DNA from: DMER64 sp964542305
Lineage (GTDB): Bacteria > Bacteroidota > Bacteroidia > Bacteroidales > UBA932
Assembly (NCBI GenBank): GCA_964542305.1
Contig: CAZITX010000001.1
Coordinates: 113,490 to 177,489, forward strand
Reading direction: 5' to 3'
Length of the DNA: 64,000 nt
The notes beneath the pieces are model-generated. The model was not told the DNA's origin. It searched no databases and was given only the letters and a program-made list of their open reading frames with translations. Below, piece by piece: positions 52,876 to 63,258 of the stretch (its first letter is position 1; every line of letters begins with the position of its first letter). The translations under genes and the position numbers were made by a program.

Positions 52876-55800
52876 TTATTTGGGCAGTGTTCGTTCTTCT
52901 ACCATCTTTTTATAATCAGACAGGGAGGTAACCAAAATATTCTCATATTCCCTTTGCCCTGTTCCGGCAGGGATCAAATGGCCGCAAATTACGTTTTCTT
53001 TCAGGCCTTCCAGAGTGTCACTCTTACCAAAAATAGCGGCTTCAGAGAGCACCTTGGTCGTTTCCTGGAAGGACGCAGCAGACATGAAACTGTTTGTTCT
53101 CAGGGCTGCCCTCGTAATACCCTGAAGCACCTGGTTGGAAGTGGCCGGCATGGCATCACGAGCCTGAACCAATTTCAGGTCTTTACGCTTGAGGGTTGAA
53201 TTTTCATCACGAAGTCTGCGAACGGTTACAGTCTGACCCGGCTTGAGTTCCTGGGAATCTCCGGCATCCGTAACGATTTTTTTATCAAATATGAAATCAT
53301 TTTCCTGCATAAACTCCCATTTGTCAACCAATTGCTCGGGCAGGAAGCGGGTGTCTCCGGGATCAACAATCTCGACTTTGCGCATCATCTGGCGTACGAT
53401 CACTTCAAAATGTTTGTCGTTGATCTTTACACCCTGATTCCGGTATACACTTTGGATCTCATTGACAATATACTCCTGAACCTTGGTGGGACCCTGTATT
53501 AAAAGTATGTCGGTAGGGGAGATGGCACCTTCTGACAGAGCCATCCCGGCGCGCACGTAATCATTCTCCTGAACAAGTATTTGTTTGGACAGGGGTACCA
53601 GGTATTTCTTCTCTTCTCCGGTCTTGGCATGAACGATGATCTCCCTGTTCCCTCTTTTAATGCGTCCCATTTGTACTTCACCGTCAATTTCAGAAACGAT
53701 TGCAGGGTTGGAAGGATTACGGGCTTCAAACAATTCGGTAACACGGGGAAGACCACCGGTAATATCCCTTGATTTGCCAATGGCACGGGGAATCTTGACA
53801 AGGATGTCTCCTGCCTTGATCTCCTGGTTGGCATTTACCATGATATGGGCACCTACCGGCAGGTTGTACTGCCTGAGTTCTTCTTTTCCCTTCATGATCT
53901 TCAGGGTGGGGTTGCGCGATTTATCACGGCTTTCAATGATCACTTTATCACGGTGCATTGAATACTCATCGGCAGCTTCTTCACGGTAAGTTACTCCTTC
54001 AATAAGGCTGTCAAAAGCTACAGTTCCGTCAAGTTCTGCAATGGTAACAGCATTGTAGGAGTCCCACTCACAAATTTTGTCTTTTTCCTTTACCTGGTCA
54101 CCGTTCTTAAAGAATAACACTGCTCCGTAAGGAATGTTATAGGAAGAGAGGGTAATGCGTGTATTGTTATCTACGATACGCATTTCCGCAGTACGTCCTA
54201 TTACAATGGTCTGACTTTCACCGGTTTCGGTTGTTTTGGTTAACGTTCTCAGTTCGTCAATTTCCAAAGTACCGTTGTAACGGGCCACGATCTCGCTTTC
54301 CGAAGTAATTGTGGAAGCAGTACCTCCCTGGTGGAAAGTACGCAACGTCAACTGGGTTCCCGGTTCTCCAATGGACTGGGCAGCTATGACACCAACCACT
54401 TCTCCTTTTTCCACCATCCTTCCTGTGGCCAGGTTTCTTCCGTAACATTTTGCACAAACACCTTTTTTGGATTCACACGTGAGAACGCTTCGGATCTCAA
54501 CCTGTTCTATAGGTAATGATGAAATCTTTTCTGCAATTTCTTCAGTGATCTCTTCTCCGGATTCTACTATCAGGTCCCCGCTAAGCGGATCATATACATC
54601 ATGAACGCTTGTACGTCCCAGGATCCGGTCGTGGAGCGATTCCACCACCTGGTCTTTATTTTTAATGGCTGTAGCCACAAGACCCCTAAGTGTTCCGCAG
54701 TCTTCTTCGTTAATGATCACATCGTGTGAAACATCAACCAGACGGCGGGTAAGGTAACCGGCATCAGCGGTTTTAAGAGCAGTGTCGGCCAACCCTTTAC
54801 GGGCACCGTGGGTTGATATAAAGTATTCCAGGACAGACAACCCTTCTTTAAAGTTGGCCAGAATGGGGTTTTCAATGATCTCGGCACTGGTGGATCCCGA
54901 TTTTTGCGGTTTGGCCATCAAACCGCGCATCCCCGAAAGCTGCCGGATCTGGGCTTTGGATCCGCGGGCTCCGGAATCAAGCATCATATAGATGGGGTTG
55001 AATCCTTCGTTATCTTCTTTCAGCTGTTTTTCCAGGATATCGGTCAGTTTCACGTTGACACCTGTCCAAATATCCAGCACTTTATTGTAACGTTCGTTAT
55101 TGGCCAGAAGTCCCATATTGTAATTGGCCATCACGTTTTCAACGTCACTATATCCTTTTTCAATCAGAGCTGTCTTTTCATCGGGAACGATTACATCATC
55201 CAGATTGAAGGACAAACCGCCACGGTAAGCCATATTGTACCCGATCTCCTTTATGTCATCCAAAAACCGGGAGGTACGGGCTACACCGGTAGTTTTCAAT
55301 ACAAGATTAATGATGTCCCTTAAAGACCGTTTGGTTAGTACTTCATTGATATAGCCTACTTTCCGGGGAACTACCTGGTTGAATATCACACGCCCAACGG
55401 ACGTTTCAATAATATGGGTTCCCAGGGCGGGATCTGCCATAAATACTTTTGTACCTCTTGAAGGATGATTTTCATCTTTTGCTGTGCGTACCGTTATTTT
55501 GTTCAAACGTAATTTGATACGCGTATGCATTTCCACAACTTTTTCATTGTAGGCAATGATCACTTCTTCTGCGTTGTAGAAGGTCATTCCTTCACCTTTG
55601 GCATTTTTCCTGAGCTTGGTGATGTAATAGAGACCCAGCACCATGTCCTGTGAAGGAACTGTAATAGGGGCTCCGTTCGCAGGGTTGAGAATGTTATGTG
55701 ATCCAAGCATCAGTAATTGAGCTTCCAGAATCGCCGCATTTCCCAAAGGAAGGTGAACGGCCATTTGGTCACCGTCAAAGTCGGCATTGAATGCCGTGCA

Positions 55801-57195
55801 TGCCAGTGGATGCAACTGAATGGCTTTTCCTTCAATAAGTTTCGGTTGGAATGCCTGGATACCCAAACGGTGCAGGGTAGGAGCGCGGTTCAGCATAACA
55901 GGATGTCCTTTCATTACATTTTCAAGAATATCCCAGATCATGGGATCTTTACGATCCACGATCTTTTTGGCTGATTTCACAGTCTTAACGATCCCGCGTT
56001 CTATGAGTTTACGAATGATAAAAGGTTTGTAAAGCTCAGCCGCCATGTCTTTGGGTAGTCCGCATTCGTGCATATGCAGTTCCGGACCGACTACAATTAC
56101 CGAACGGGCAGAATAATCCACACGTTTTCCCAATAGATTCTGACGGAACCGGCCCTGTTTGCCTTTTAAGCTGTCAGACAGGGATTTAAGTGTCCTGTTT
56201 GCTTCAGTCTTAACGGCGTTTGATTTTCTTGAGTTATCGAACAGGGAATCTACGGCTTCCTGGAGCATCCTTTTTTCATTTCTCAGGATCACTTCCGGAG
56301 CCTTGATCTCTATGAGCCTTTTCAACCGGTTGTTGCGAATAATAACACGACGGTACAGGTCATTCAGATCGGAGGTGGCAAAACGGCCTCCGTCCAGCGG
56401 AACCAGGGGACGAAGATCAGGAGGTATCACGGGGATCACTTTCATGATCATCCACTCCGGCCTGTTAATCTCTATGGAATCCCGGAATGCTTCAACAATG
56501 TTCAAACGCTTTAACGCTTCCGTTTTTCTTTGCTGGGATGTTTCCACGTCAGCTTTGTGGCGAAGTTCGTAAGAAAGTTCATCCAGGTTGATGCGGGTCA
56601 GAAGCTTGTAAATGGCCTCTGCGCCCATACCGGCGATGAATTTATTGGGATCTTCGTCATCCAGCATCTGGTTCTCTTTGGGAAGGGTATCCAGAATGCC
56701 CAGGTATTCTTCCTCTGTTAGAAAATCCAGTTCGTTAACGCCGTCCTGTTCCTTAATACCCGGCTGGATCACCACATACCTTTCATAGTATATGATCGCT
56801 TCCAGTTTTTTGGAAGGGATACCGAGCAGGTATCCGATCTTATTGGGTGTGGAACGGAAATACCATATATGCGCTATGGGCACTACCAGGGATATGTGTC
56901 CCATACGTTCCCTGCGGACTTTTTTTTCTGTCACTTCCACACCGCAACGGTCACAGATAATGCCGCGGTACCGGATACGTTTGTATTTTCCGCAATGGCA
57001 TTCATAATCCTTGGAAGGGCCGAATATCCTTTCACAGAACAATCCGTCACGCTCCGGTTTGTAGGTGCGGTAATTGACTGTTTCGGGCTTGAGCACTTCT
57101 CCGCGGGACATGGACAAAATCTCTTCCGGAGAAGCCAGTCCTATGGTGATTTTATTGAAGTTGCTTTTTAATTTGCTATCTTTCTTGTAAGCCAT
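52876..57195 (-). CDS. rpoC: RNA polymerase subunit beta-prime
   Basis: The 1439-residue catalytic subunit. Visible landmarks are the zinc ribbon CHCGKYKRIRYRGIICDRCGVEV (about 66-88), the clamp/rudder region, the active-site NADFDGDQMAVHLPL with three Mg-binding Asp residues, the trigger-loop region GEPGTQLTLRTFHQGG, and the second zinc site with CESKKGVCAKCYG. ATG 57195 gives the conserved MAYKKDSKLKSNFNKITIGLASPEEI start, ten bases after the rpoB stop. The terminator at 52829-52850 ends the transcript. Confidence 0.98.
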   Translation of the reverse strand: MAYKKDSKLKSNFNKITIGLASPEEILSMSRGEVLKPETVNYRTYKPERDGLFCERIFGPSKDYECHCGKYKRIRYRGIICDRCGVEVTEKKVRRERMGHISLVVPIAHIWYFRSTPNKIGYLLGIPSKKLEAIIYYERYVVIQPGIKEQDGVNELDFLTEEEYLGILDTLPKENQMLDDEDPNKFIAGMGAEAIYKLLTRINLDELSYELRHKADVETSQQRKTEALKRLNIVEAFRDSIEINRPEWMIMKVIPVIPPDLRPLVPLDGGRFATSDLNDLYRRVIIRNNRLKRLIEIKAPEVILRNEKRMLQEAVDSLFDNSRKSNAVKTEANRTLKSLSDSLKGKQGRFRQNLLGKRVDYSARSVIVVGPELHMHECGLPKDMAAELYKPFIIRKLIERGIVKTVKSAKKIVDRKDPMIWDILENVMKGHPVMLNRAPTLHRLGIQAFQPKLIEGKAIQLHPLACTAFNADFDGDQMAVHLPLGNAAILEAQLLMLGSHNILNPANGAPITVPSQDMVLGLYYITKLRKNAKGEGMTFYNAEEVIIAYNEKVVEMHTRIKLRLNKITVRTAKDENHPSRGTKVFMADPALGTHIIETSVGRVIFNQVVPRKVGYINEVLTKRSLRDIINLVLKTTGVARTSRFLDDIKEIGYNMAYRGGLSFNLDDVIVPDEKTALIEKGYSDVENVMANYNMGLLANNERYNKVLDIWTGVNVKLTDILEKQLKEDNEGFNPIYMMLDSGARGSKAQIRQLSGMRGLMAKPQKSGSTSAEIIENPILANFKEGLSVLEYFISTHGARKGLADTALKTADAGYLTRRLVDVSHDVIINEEDCGTLRGLVATAIKNKDQVVESLHDRILGRTSVHDVYDPLSGDLIVESGEEITEEIAEKISSLPIEQVEIRSVLTCESKKGVCAKCYGRNLATGRMVEKGEVVGVIAAQSIGEPGTQLTLRTFHQGGTASTITSESEIVARYNGTLEIDELRTLTKTTETGESQTIVIGRTAEMRIVDNNTRITLSSYNIPYGAVLFFKNGDQVKEKDKICEWDSYNAVTIAELDGTVAFDSLIEGVTYREEAADEYSMHRDKVIIESRDKSRNPTLKIMKGKEELRQYNLPVGAHIMVNANQEIKAGDILVKIPRAIGKSRDITGGLPRVTELFEARNPSNPAIVSEIDGEVQMGRIKRGNREIIVHAKTGEEKKYLVPLSKQILVQENDYVRAGMALSEGAISPTDILLIQGPTKVQEYIVNEIQSVYRNQGVKINDKHFEVIVRQMMRKVEIVDPGDTRFLPEQLVDKWEFMQENDFIFDKKIVTDAGDSQELKPGQTVTVRRLRDENSTLKRKDLKLVQARDAMPATSNQVLQGITRAALRTNSFMSAASFQETTKVLSEAAIFGKSDTLEGLKENVICGHLIPAGTGQREYENILVTSLSDYKKMVEERTLPK

Positions 57196-57205
57196 AATCA
57201 AAATT

Positions 57206-60200
57206 TTATTCCAGGTTAACGCTAAGACCCAAACCGCGTAATTCATGAAGCAATACATTCAGGGACTCGGGAATGCCCGGCTGGGGCATATTGTCTCCTT
57301 TTACGATGGCTTCATAAGCGCGCGACCTTCCGGTCACATCATCCGATTTCACGGTAAGGATCTCCTGAAGGATATTGGAAGCTCCAAATGCTTCAAGAGC
57401 CCAGACTTCCATTTCCCCAAACCGTTGTCCTCCGAATTGTGCTTTTCCTCCAAGAGGCTGCTGTGTAATCAGTGAATAAGGACCAATGGAACGGGCGTGC
57501 ATTTTGTCATCGACCATATGTCCCAGTTTGAGCATATAGATAATCCCGACTGTTGCCGGCTGGTCAAAACGTTCCCCGCTACCTCCGTCACGAAGGTATG
57601 TCTTTCCGTACCTTGGTAATTTTGCCTTTTCAGTATAAGAGGTAATCTCTTCCAGGGTAGCTCCGTCAAAGATCGGAGAGGCGAATGTAAGGCCGAGTTC
57701 TTTTCCTGCCCAGCCCAATACGGTTTCGTAAATCTGTCCCAGGTTCATACGCGAGGGTACACCCAGGGGATTCAAAACAATATCCACGATGGATCCGTCT
57801 TCCAGGAAAGGCATGTCTTCATCGCGTACTACCTTGGCTACGATACCTTTGTTCCCGTGACGTCCTGCCATTTTGTCTCCTACTTTGATCTTACGTTTCT
57901 TGGCAATATAGACTTTTGCAAGCTGCATGATACCGGAAGGAAGCTCATCACCTATGGTAAGGCTGTACTTCACGCGTTTTAATTCGGCATCCAGTTCCTT
58001 GAAACTAATCAGGTAATTGTTGATCAGTTTCCGTATAAGTGTATTGGTATGCTTGTCATTGGTCCATTTAACCGGGTTTATATTTTCAAATTCTTGGTTT
58101 TCAAGAATTTCCCTGTTGAATTTTGTGTCTTTGGGAATAACTGTTTCCCCGTACAGGTTGGTAATTCCCGGGGATGTTTTTCCTTTAAGAAGGTGTTCCA
58201 TTTTATCCAGGAAAGCCGTGGTCAGCGTCTCAAAGCGGGCTTTGAAACTTTCTTCTGCCTGTTGTACCTGCATCTTGGCAATGGGTTTGATCTTCTTGGA
58301 GCCTTCTTTCATGATCCGTGAGAACAGACGTTTGTCAATTACGGTACCGTACAGAGAAGGAGAAGCTTTCAAGGAAGCATCTTTTACGTCCCCGGCTTTG
58401 TCCCCAAATATGGCGCGCAGAAGTTTCTCTTCCGGAGAAGGATCACTTTCTCCCTTAGGGGTGATCTTTCCAATGAGAATATCTCCCGGTTCCACATAGG
58501 CTCCAATGCGAATGATCCCGTTTTCATCCAGGTTTTTGGTCGCTTCTTCGGATACATTGGGGATGTCGCTTGTAAGTTCTTCCATACCGCGTTTCGTGTC
58601 GCGTACTTCCATTATGTATTCGTCAACGTGAATGGAAGTGAAAACATCTTCCCTTAACATTCTTTCAGACAACACGATGGCGTCTTCAAAATTGTATCCC
58701 TTCCAGGGCATAAAGGCCACCTTCAGATTGCGTCCCAAGGCAAGTTCCCCGTTCTGGGTACCGTACCCTTCCGTAAGAATCTGTCCGGCGGTCACTTTCT
58801 GACCTTTCCTGACGATCGGCTTCAGGTTCACCGATGTGTTCTGGTTGGTCTTTCTGTTTATGGGAAGTTTGTAAACGGTTACTTCAGGACTAAAGCTCAC
58901 GAATTTTTCATCGTCTGTCCTTTCATAACGTATATGGATCTCATTGGCATCAACATAAACCACTTCCCCTTTTCCTTCTGCCGAGATCTGTGTCCGGCTG
59001 TCCCGGATCACCGATCCTTCAAGTCCTGTTCCAACGACAGGAGCTTCCGGACTGATCAGGGGCACTGCCTGACGCATCATGTTGGATCCCATCAGGGCAC
59101 GGTTGGCATCGTCGTGTTCCAGGAAGGGGATCAGGGAGGCTGCGATGGATGCGATCTGGTTGGGTGCCACGTCCATCAGGTGCACTTCCTCTTTGGTGAC
59201 AACGGGATAATCGGCTTCGTACCGGCATTTGATCCTTTCATCAAGGATGTTGCCGTCATCGTCCAGGTTAACGTTCGCCTGTGCCACCATGCGTTCTTCC
59301 TCCTCCTCGGCACTCATATAAAGAAAGCCTTTGGTTGAAAGATCAACACATCCGTTGTCCACCTTCCGGTATGGGGTTTCAATGAATCCCAGATCGTTGA
59401 TGCGGGCATATACACATAAAGAAGAGATCAGACCAATATTGGGTCCTTCAGGTGTTTCAATGGGACAAAGGCGTCCGTAATGCGTGTAATGCACGTCACG
59501 AACTTCAAAACCGGCACGGTCCCTTGAAAGACCTCCGGGCCCCAATGCAGAAAGACGGCGTTTGTGAGTCATCTCGGCAAGGGGATTTGTCTGGTCCATG
59601 AACTGGGATAATTGGGATGTCCCAAAGAATGAATTGATGACAGATGACAACGTCTTGGCGTTGATCAGGTCAATTGGTGTAAACACCTCGTTGTCACGCA
59701 CATTCATCCTTTCCCGTATGGTGCGGGCCATACGGGATAAACCTACGCTGAACTGGTTGGCCAGCTGTTCTCCCACGGTGCGGATACGACGGTTGCTCAG
59801 GTGATCGATATCGTCCACGGTAGCTTTGGAGTTGATCAGTTGGATCAAATGGCATATAATGGCAATGATATCTTCTTTTGTAAGAACCTTTATATCGGCA
59901 GCAGTATTCAGGTTGAGCTTGTGATTCAGACGGTAACGTCCCACATCGCCCAGATCGTAACGCTTGGAGGAGAAGAACAGTTTGTCTATCACGTCCATTG
60001 CGGTAGCTTCATCTGGCGGTTCGGAATTGCGTAACTGCCTGTATATGTATACTACGGCTTCTTTTGCCGAGTTACAGGGATCTTTTTGCAGGGTGTTGTG
60101 AATGATCGCATAATCTCCGATGTTTGCGTCATCTTTATGCAATAGTATGGTTTCAGCACCCGAATCGAGGATCAGCTCTATATGTTCCTCTTCCAGGACA

Positions 60201-61024
60201 GTTTTTCTGTCCAGTACAATTTCATTACGTTCAATGGATACGACTTCCCCTGTGTCTTCATCCACAAAATCTTCGATCCATGATTTCAAAACACGGGCAG
60301 CCAGTTTTCTGCCCAGACTCTTCTTTAAGTTGGTCTTGTTGACCTTGATCTCGTTAGCCAGTCCGAAGATCTCCAGGATATCCTTGTCACTCTCAAAACC
60401 TATGGCACGCAGCAGGGTAGTGACGGGCAATTTCTTTTTCCTGTCAATGTATGCGTACATCACGTTGTTGATGTCCGTGGCAAATTCGATCCATGAACCT
60501 TTGAAGGGAATGATACGTGCCGAGTAGAGTTTCGTTCCGTTGGTGTGAATGCTCTGCCCAAAGAACACCCCGGGCGAACGGTGAAGCTGTGATACCACTA
60601 TACGCTCCGATCCGTTTATCACAAACGTACCGCGAGGCGTCATGTAAGGGATGGTTCCCAGGTAAACATCCTGTAGAACAGTGGCAAAATCTTCGTGTTC
60701 AGGATCGGTGCAAAACAATTTGAGTTTTGCTTTCAGGGGCACGCTGTAGGTCAGCCCCCTGTCCAGGCATTCTTCAATTGAATAACGGGGAGGATCAATG
60801 AAGTAGTCAATAAACTCCAATACAAAATTGTTCCGTGTATCGGTAATGGGAAAATTTTCCTGGAAGACCCTGAACAATCCTTCATTTTTACGGTTTTCCG
60901 CAGTTGTATCCAATTGGAAAAAATCCTGGAAAGATTTCAATTGTACCTCCAAAAAATCGGGATGATCCAGGAGGGTTTTTGATGTGGCGAAGTTAATTCG
61001 CTGATTATTTGCTTTTTGAGGCAT
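57206..61024 (-). CDS. rpoB: RNA polymerase subunit beta
   Basis: The 1272-residue beta subunit. The rifampicin region is visible as FGTSQLSQFMDQTNPLAEMTHKRRLSALGPGGLSRDRAGFEVRDVH. At the core positions this is the sensitive type, with Asp, His, Arg and Ser in place. Other conserved blocks are GRLCPIETPEGPNIGLI, NMMRQAVPLI, GYNFEDAIVLSE, GDKMAGRHGNKG and the C-terminal DDVTGRSRAYEAIVKG. It follows rplL after a 104-base gap that holds two hairpins, the likely point of attenuation between ribosomal protein and polymerase genes. Confidence 0.98.
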   Translation of the reverse strand: MPQKANNQRINFATSKTLLDHPDFLEVQLKSFQDFFQLDTTAENRKNEGLFRVFQENFPITDTRNNFVLEFIDYFIDPPRYSIEECLDRGLTYSVPLKAKLKLFCTDPEHEDFATVLQDVYLGTIPYMTPRGTFVINGSERIVVSQLHRSPGVFFGQSIHTNGTKLYSARIIPFKGSWIEFATDINNVMYAYIDRKKKLPVTTLLRAIGFESDKDILEIFGLANEIKVNKTNLKKSLGRKLAARVLKSWIEDFVDEDTGEVVSIERNEIVLDRKTVLEEEHIELILDSGAETILLHKDDANIGDYAIIHNTLQKDPCNSAKEAVVYIYRQLRNSEPPDEATAMDVIDKLFFSSKRYDLGDVGRYRLNHKLNLNTAADIKVLTKEDIIAIICHLIQLINSKATVDDIDHLSNRRIRTVGEQLANQFSVGLSRMARTIRERMNVRDNEVFTPIDLINAKTLSSVINSFFGTSQLSQFMDQTNPLAEMTHKRRLSALGPGGLSRDRAGFEVRDVHYTHYGRLCPIETPEGPNIGLISSLCVYARINDLGFIETPYRKVDNGCVDLSTKGFLYMSAEEEEERMVAQANVNLDDDGNILDERIKCRYEADYPVVTKEEVHLMDVAPNQIASIAASLIPFLEHDDANRALMGSNMMRQAVPLISPEAPVVGTGLEGSVIRDSRTQISAEGKGEVVYVDANEIHIRYERTDDEKFVSFSPEVTVYKLPINRKTNQNTSVNLKPIVRKGQKVTAGQILTEGYGTQNGELALGRNLKVAFMPWKGYNFEDAIVLSERMLREDVFTSIHVDEYIMEVRDTKRGMEELTSDIPNVSEEATKNLDENGIIRIGAYVEPGDILIGKITPKGESDPSPEEKLLRAIFGDKAGDVKDASLKASPSLYGTVIDKRLFSRIMKEGSKKIKPIAKMQVQQAEESFKARFETLTTAFLDKMEHLLKGKTSPGITNLYGETVIPKDTKFNREILENQEFENINPVKWTNDKHTNTLIRKLINNYLISFKELDAELKRVKYSLTIGDELPSGIMQLAKVYIAKKRKIKVGDKMAGRHGNKGIVAKVVRDEDMPFLEDGSIVDIVLNPLGVPSRMNLGQIYETVLGWAGKELGLTFASPIFDGATLEEITSYTEKAKLPRYGKTYLRDGGSGERFDQPATVGIIYMLKLGHMVDDKMHARSIGPYSLITQQPLGGKAQFGGQRFGEMEVWALEAFGASNILQEILTVKSDDVTGRSRAYEAIVKGDNMPQPGIPESLNVLLHELRGLGLSVNLE

Positions 61025-61065
61025 TTTCTAAGGATTAGTTGAAAATAAACGTTTTAACGACAAAA

Positions 61066-61092
61066 AGGCTTAGAACCCCTTTGGGGTCCTAA
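61066..61092 (-). terminator. Hairpin between rplL and rpoB (attenuator)
   Basis: On the minus strand TTAGGACCCC-AAA-GGGGTTCTAA, with one G-U pair, then GCCTTTTTG. Its strong stem and T run fit a partial terminator that lets only some transcripts continue into rpoBC. Confidence 0.65.
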
Positions 61093-61103
61093 ACCTGGTA
61101 CCG

Positions 61104-61122
61104 TTCCCGATTTGTACGGGAA
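61104..61122 (-). other. Second hairpin after rplL
   Basis: TTCCCG-seven-base loop-CGGGAA, starting seven bases after the rplL stop. No T run follows; it may mark an RNA-processing site or support the attenuator. Confidence 0.45.
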
Positions 61123-61128
61123 GTGAGT

Positions 61129-61506
61129 TTATTTAATTTCAACTTCTCCGCCGGCTTCTTCAATTTGTGATTTGATCTGTTCAGCTTCGGCTTTGCTTGC
61201 TTTTTCTTTCAGGGCCTTGGGAGCTCCGTCAACAAGTTCTTTGGCTTCTTTCAGTCCGAGATTGGTTATCTCTTTTACCACCTTAATAACTTGTAATTTG
61301 GCCTGTCCGGCGGAAGTAAGTATGACGTCAAATTGTGTTTGTTCAGCTTCGGCAGCCGGTCCGGCGGCACCGGGAGCGGCTACGGCAGCAACTGCTGCAG
61401 CTGCGGGTTCAATTCCGTATTCGTCTTTAAGTATGTTAGCTAATTCGATAGCTTCTTTAATGGTGAGATTAGCAATGGATTCTGCCAATTGTTTCAATTC
61501 TGCCAT
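61129..61506 (-). CDS. rplL: Ribosomal protein L7/L12
   Basis: The 125-residue stalk protein that recruits translation factors. It has an N-terminal dimerisation helix (LKQLAESIANLTIKEAIELANILKDEYG), an Ala/Pro-rich hinge (PAAAAVAAVAAPGAAGPAAEAEQ), and the C-terminal domain with KIxVIKxVRxx-type surface LQVIKVVKEITNLGLKEAKELVDGAPKALKE. Present beside rplJ as in nearly all bacteria. Confidence 0.98.
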   Translation of the reverse strand: MAELKQLAESIANLTIKEAIELANILKDEYGIEPAAAAVAAVAAPGAAGPAAEAEQTQFDVILTSAGQAKLQVIKVVKEITNLGLKEAKELVDGAPKALKEKASKAEAEQIKSQIEEAGGEVEIK

Positions 61507-61544
61507 GATTTTTATGTTTAAAATTGTTTTTGCTTTTTTTATGA

Positions 61545-62066
61545 TTATTCACGATCAGCCAGTGTCTTAACAATACCGGCCATATTGCTTCCGGCCGCTT
61601 TAACAGCCGATACAAGTCTTTGTGCGGGGGAGAGGATAAGTCCGGCAATATCACCAATGAGTTCTTCACGGGATTTGATATTGATCAGATTTTCCAATTG
61701 ATCTTCCCCAATGTAGGCACATTCCTGAACCAAAGCTCCTTTGAGAACGGGCTTCCCGTTTACCTGACCGAAAGATTTGATCAGTTTGGCCGGAGCATTG
61801 ACAATTTCAGTGAACATTACAGCGGTGGAACCTTCCAGTATGGGGAAAAGCAATTTCATTTCCTCTATACCTGCCTGTTCCAGGGTCCGTTTCAGCAGGG
61901 TGTTTTTGACAACAACCAGTTTGATGTTCTGTGCAAAACATTCGCGACGCAGCCGGGAGGTTTTCTCGGCGTTGAGTCCTTCAATGCTTACAACATAGAA
62001 ATCAGGGGTTGCTTTCAGTTGAGCTGCCAAATTATCTATGATCAGTACTTTTTGTTCTTTCTTCAT
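61545..62066 (-). CDS. rplJ: Ribosomal protein L10
   Basis: The 173-residue base of the L7/L12 stalk. It starts MKKEQKVLIIDNLAAQLKATPDFYVVSIEGLNAEKTSRLRRECF and ends with the L12-binding helix LILSPAQRLVSAVKAAGSNMAGIVKTLADRE. I chose ATG 62066, since an ATG three codons upstream adds nothing conserved. It lies 14 bases after rplA, so there is no room for a long L10-binding leader as found in E. coli upstream of rplJ; any autoregulation must act elsewhere. Confidence 0.97.
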   Translation of the reverse strand: MKKEQKVLIIDNLAAQLKATPDFYVVSIEGLNAEKTSRLRRECFAQNIKLVVVKNTLLKRTLEQAGIEEMKLLFPILEGSTAVMFTEIVNAPAKLIKSFGQVNGKPVLKGALVQECAYIGEDQLENLINIKSREELIGDIAGLILSPAQRLVSAVKAAGSNMAGIVKTLADRE

Positions 62067-62080
62067 AATACACAATGTTC

Positions 62081-62782
62081 TTATTCTGCAGCTGCACCCG
62101 ATTTGATCTCAACGGACATTCCGGGCCCCATAGTTGTGGACAGGTAAATGCTTTTCACATAAGTCCCTTTAAGGGCCTGTGGTTTCAGTTTCAGAACGGT
62201 CCCAATAAACTCCTGGGCGTTTTCCTGCAGTTTTTTCGGATCAAAAGAAACTTTTCCAATGGATGCGTGGATGATCCCGGTCTTATCGACTTTAAAATCG
62301 ATCTTTCCGGCTTTGACTTCTGTTACGGCTTTTCCTACCTCCATGGTAACAGTTCCTGTTTTGGGATTGGGCATAAGTCCGCGGGGGCCCAGAATACGGC
62401 CTATAGGACCGATCTTAGCCATGACCGAAGGAGTACAGATGATAACGTCAACGTCAGTCCATCCTCCTTTTATTTTATCAATATATTCATCCAGTCCAAC
62501 GTGATCGGCACCTGCACTTTTGGCTTCTTCCTCCTTATCGGGAGTACAAAGAACCAGGACACGTACCTGCTTTCCTGTTCCATGCGGAAGAGTCACAACG
62601 CCGCGAACCATTTGGTTTGCCTTTCGGGGATCAACGCCCAAACGCATAGCTATGTCCACTGAAGCATCAAATTTTGTGAAACTAGTCTGACCGATAAGTT
62701 CACATGCTTCGGACAATTTGTATTGTTTGTCAGAGTCAACCCTGGCGTATACTACTTTTTGGTTTTTCGTCAGTTTACTCAT
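62081..62782 (-). CDS. rplA: Ribosomal protein L1
   Basis: The 233-residue protein of the 50S L1 stalk, which helps release E-site tRNA and often represses its own operon by binding the mRNA. It has KFDASVDIAMRLGVDPRKANQMVRGVVTLPHGTGK (about 35-69), the ILGPRGLMPNPKTGTVT block, and the C-terminal GTYVKSIYLSTTMGPGMSVE. It lies 14 bases after rplK. Confidence 0.98.
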   Translation of the reverse strand: MSKLTKNQKVVYARVDSDKQYKLSEACELIGQTSFTKFDASVDIAMRLGVDPRKANQMVRGVVTLPHGTGKQVRVLVLCTPDKEEEAKSAGADHVGLDEYIDKIKGGWTDVDVIICTPSVMAKIGPIGRILGPRGLMPNPKTGTVTMEVGKAVTEVKAGKIDFKVDKTGIIHASIGKVSFDPKKLQENAQEFIGTVLKLKPQALKGTYVKSIYLSTTMGPGMSVEIKSGAAAE

Positions 62783-62796
62783 TTCTACATAGAAGT

Positions 62797-63243
62797 TTAA
62801 TTAACATCTTCCGGGAACTTCCCGCTTACGGTGATACCCATACTGCGCGCAGTACCGGCTACCATGCTCATGGCAGATTTCAAGGTGAAGGCATTCATGT
62901 CTTCCATCTTGTCTTCGGCAATGGCACGGACCTGTTCCCAGGTAACAGAAGCAACCTTTTTACGGTTGGGTTCGGGTGAACCGCTCGTAATTTTGGCGGC
63001 TTCTTTCAATTGAACAGCAATAGGGGGCTGTTTAACGATAAACGAAAACGATTTATCGCTGTAAACGGTAATGATAACAGGGAGGACTTTACCTGCCCTG
63101 TCCTGAGTCTGCGCGTTGAATTTTTTGCAGAACTCCATTATGTTTACACCCTTGGAGCCCAGTGCCGGTCCTACCGGGGGCGAAGGGTTGGCAGCACCGC
63201 CTTTAATCTGTAATTTGATTAATCCGGCAATTTCTTTAGCCAT
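62797..63243 (-). CDS. rplK: Ribosomal protein L11
   Basis: The 148-residue GTPase-centre protein: MAKEIAGLIKLQIKGGAANPSPPVGPALGSKGVNIMEFCKKFNAQT at the N-terminus, and FSFIVKQPPIAVQLKEAAKI and the C-terminal AGTARSMGITV. It lies 15 bases after nusG. Confidence 0.98.
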   Translation of the reverse strand: MAKEIAGLIKLQIKGGAANPSPPVGPALGSKGVNIMEFCKKFNAQTQDRAGKVLPVIITVYSDKSFSFIVKQPPIAVQLKEAAKITSGSPEPNRKKVASVTWEQVRAIAEDKMEDMNAFTLKSAMSMVAGTARSMGITVSGKFPEDVN

Positions 63244-63258
63244 AATGATTTTTTATAT

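Noticed and set aside
62075..62662. A 195-codon plus-strand frame opposite rplA.
   Set aside because: Lies entirely over a universally conserved ribosomal protein gene and has no recognisable product.
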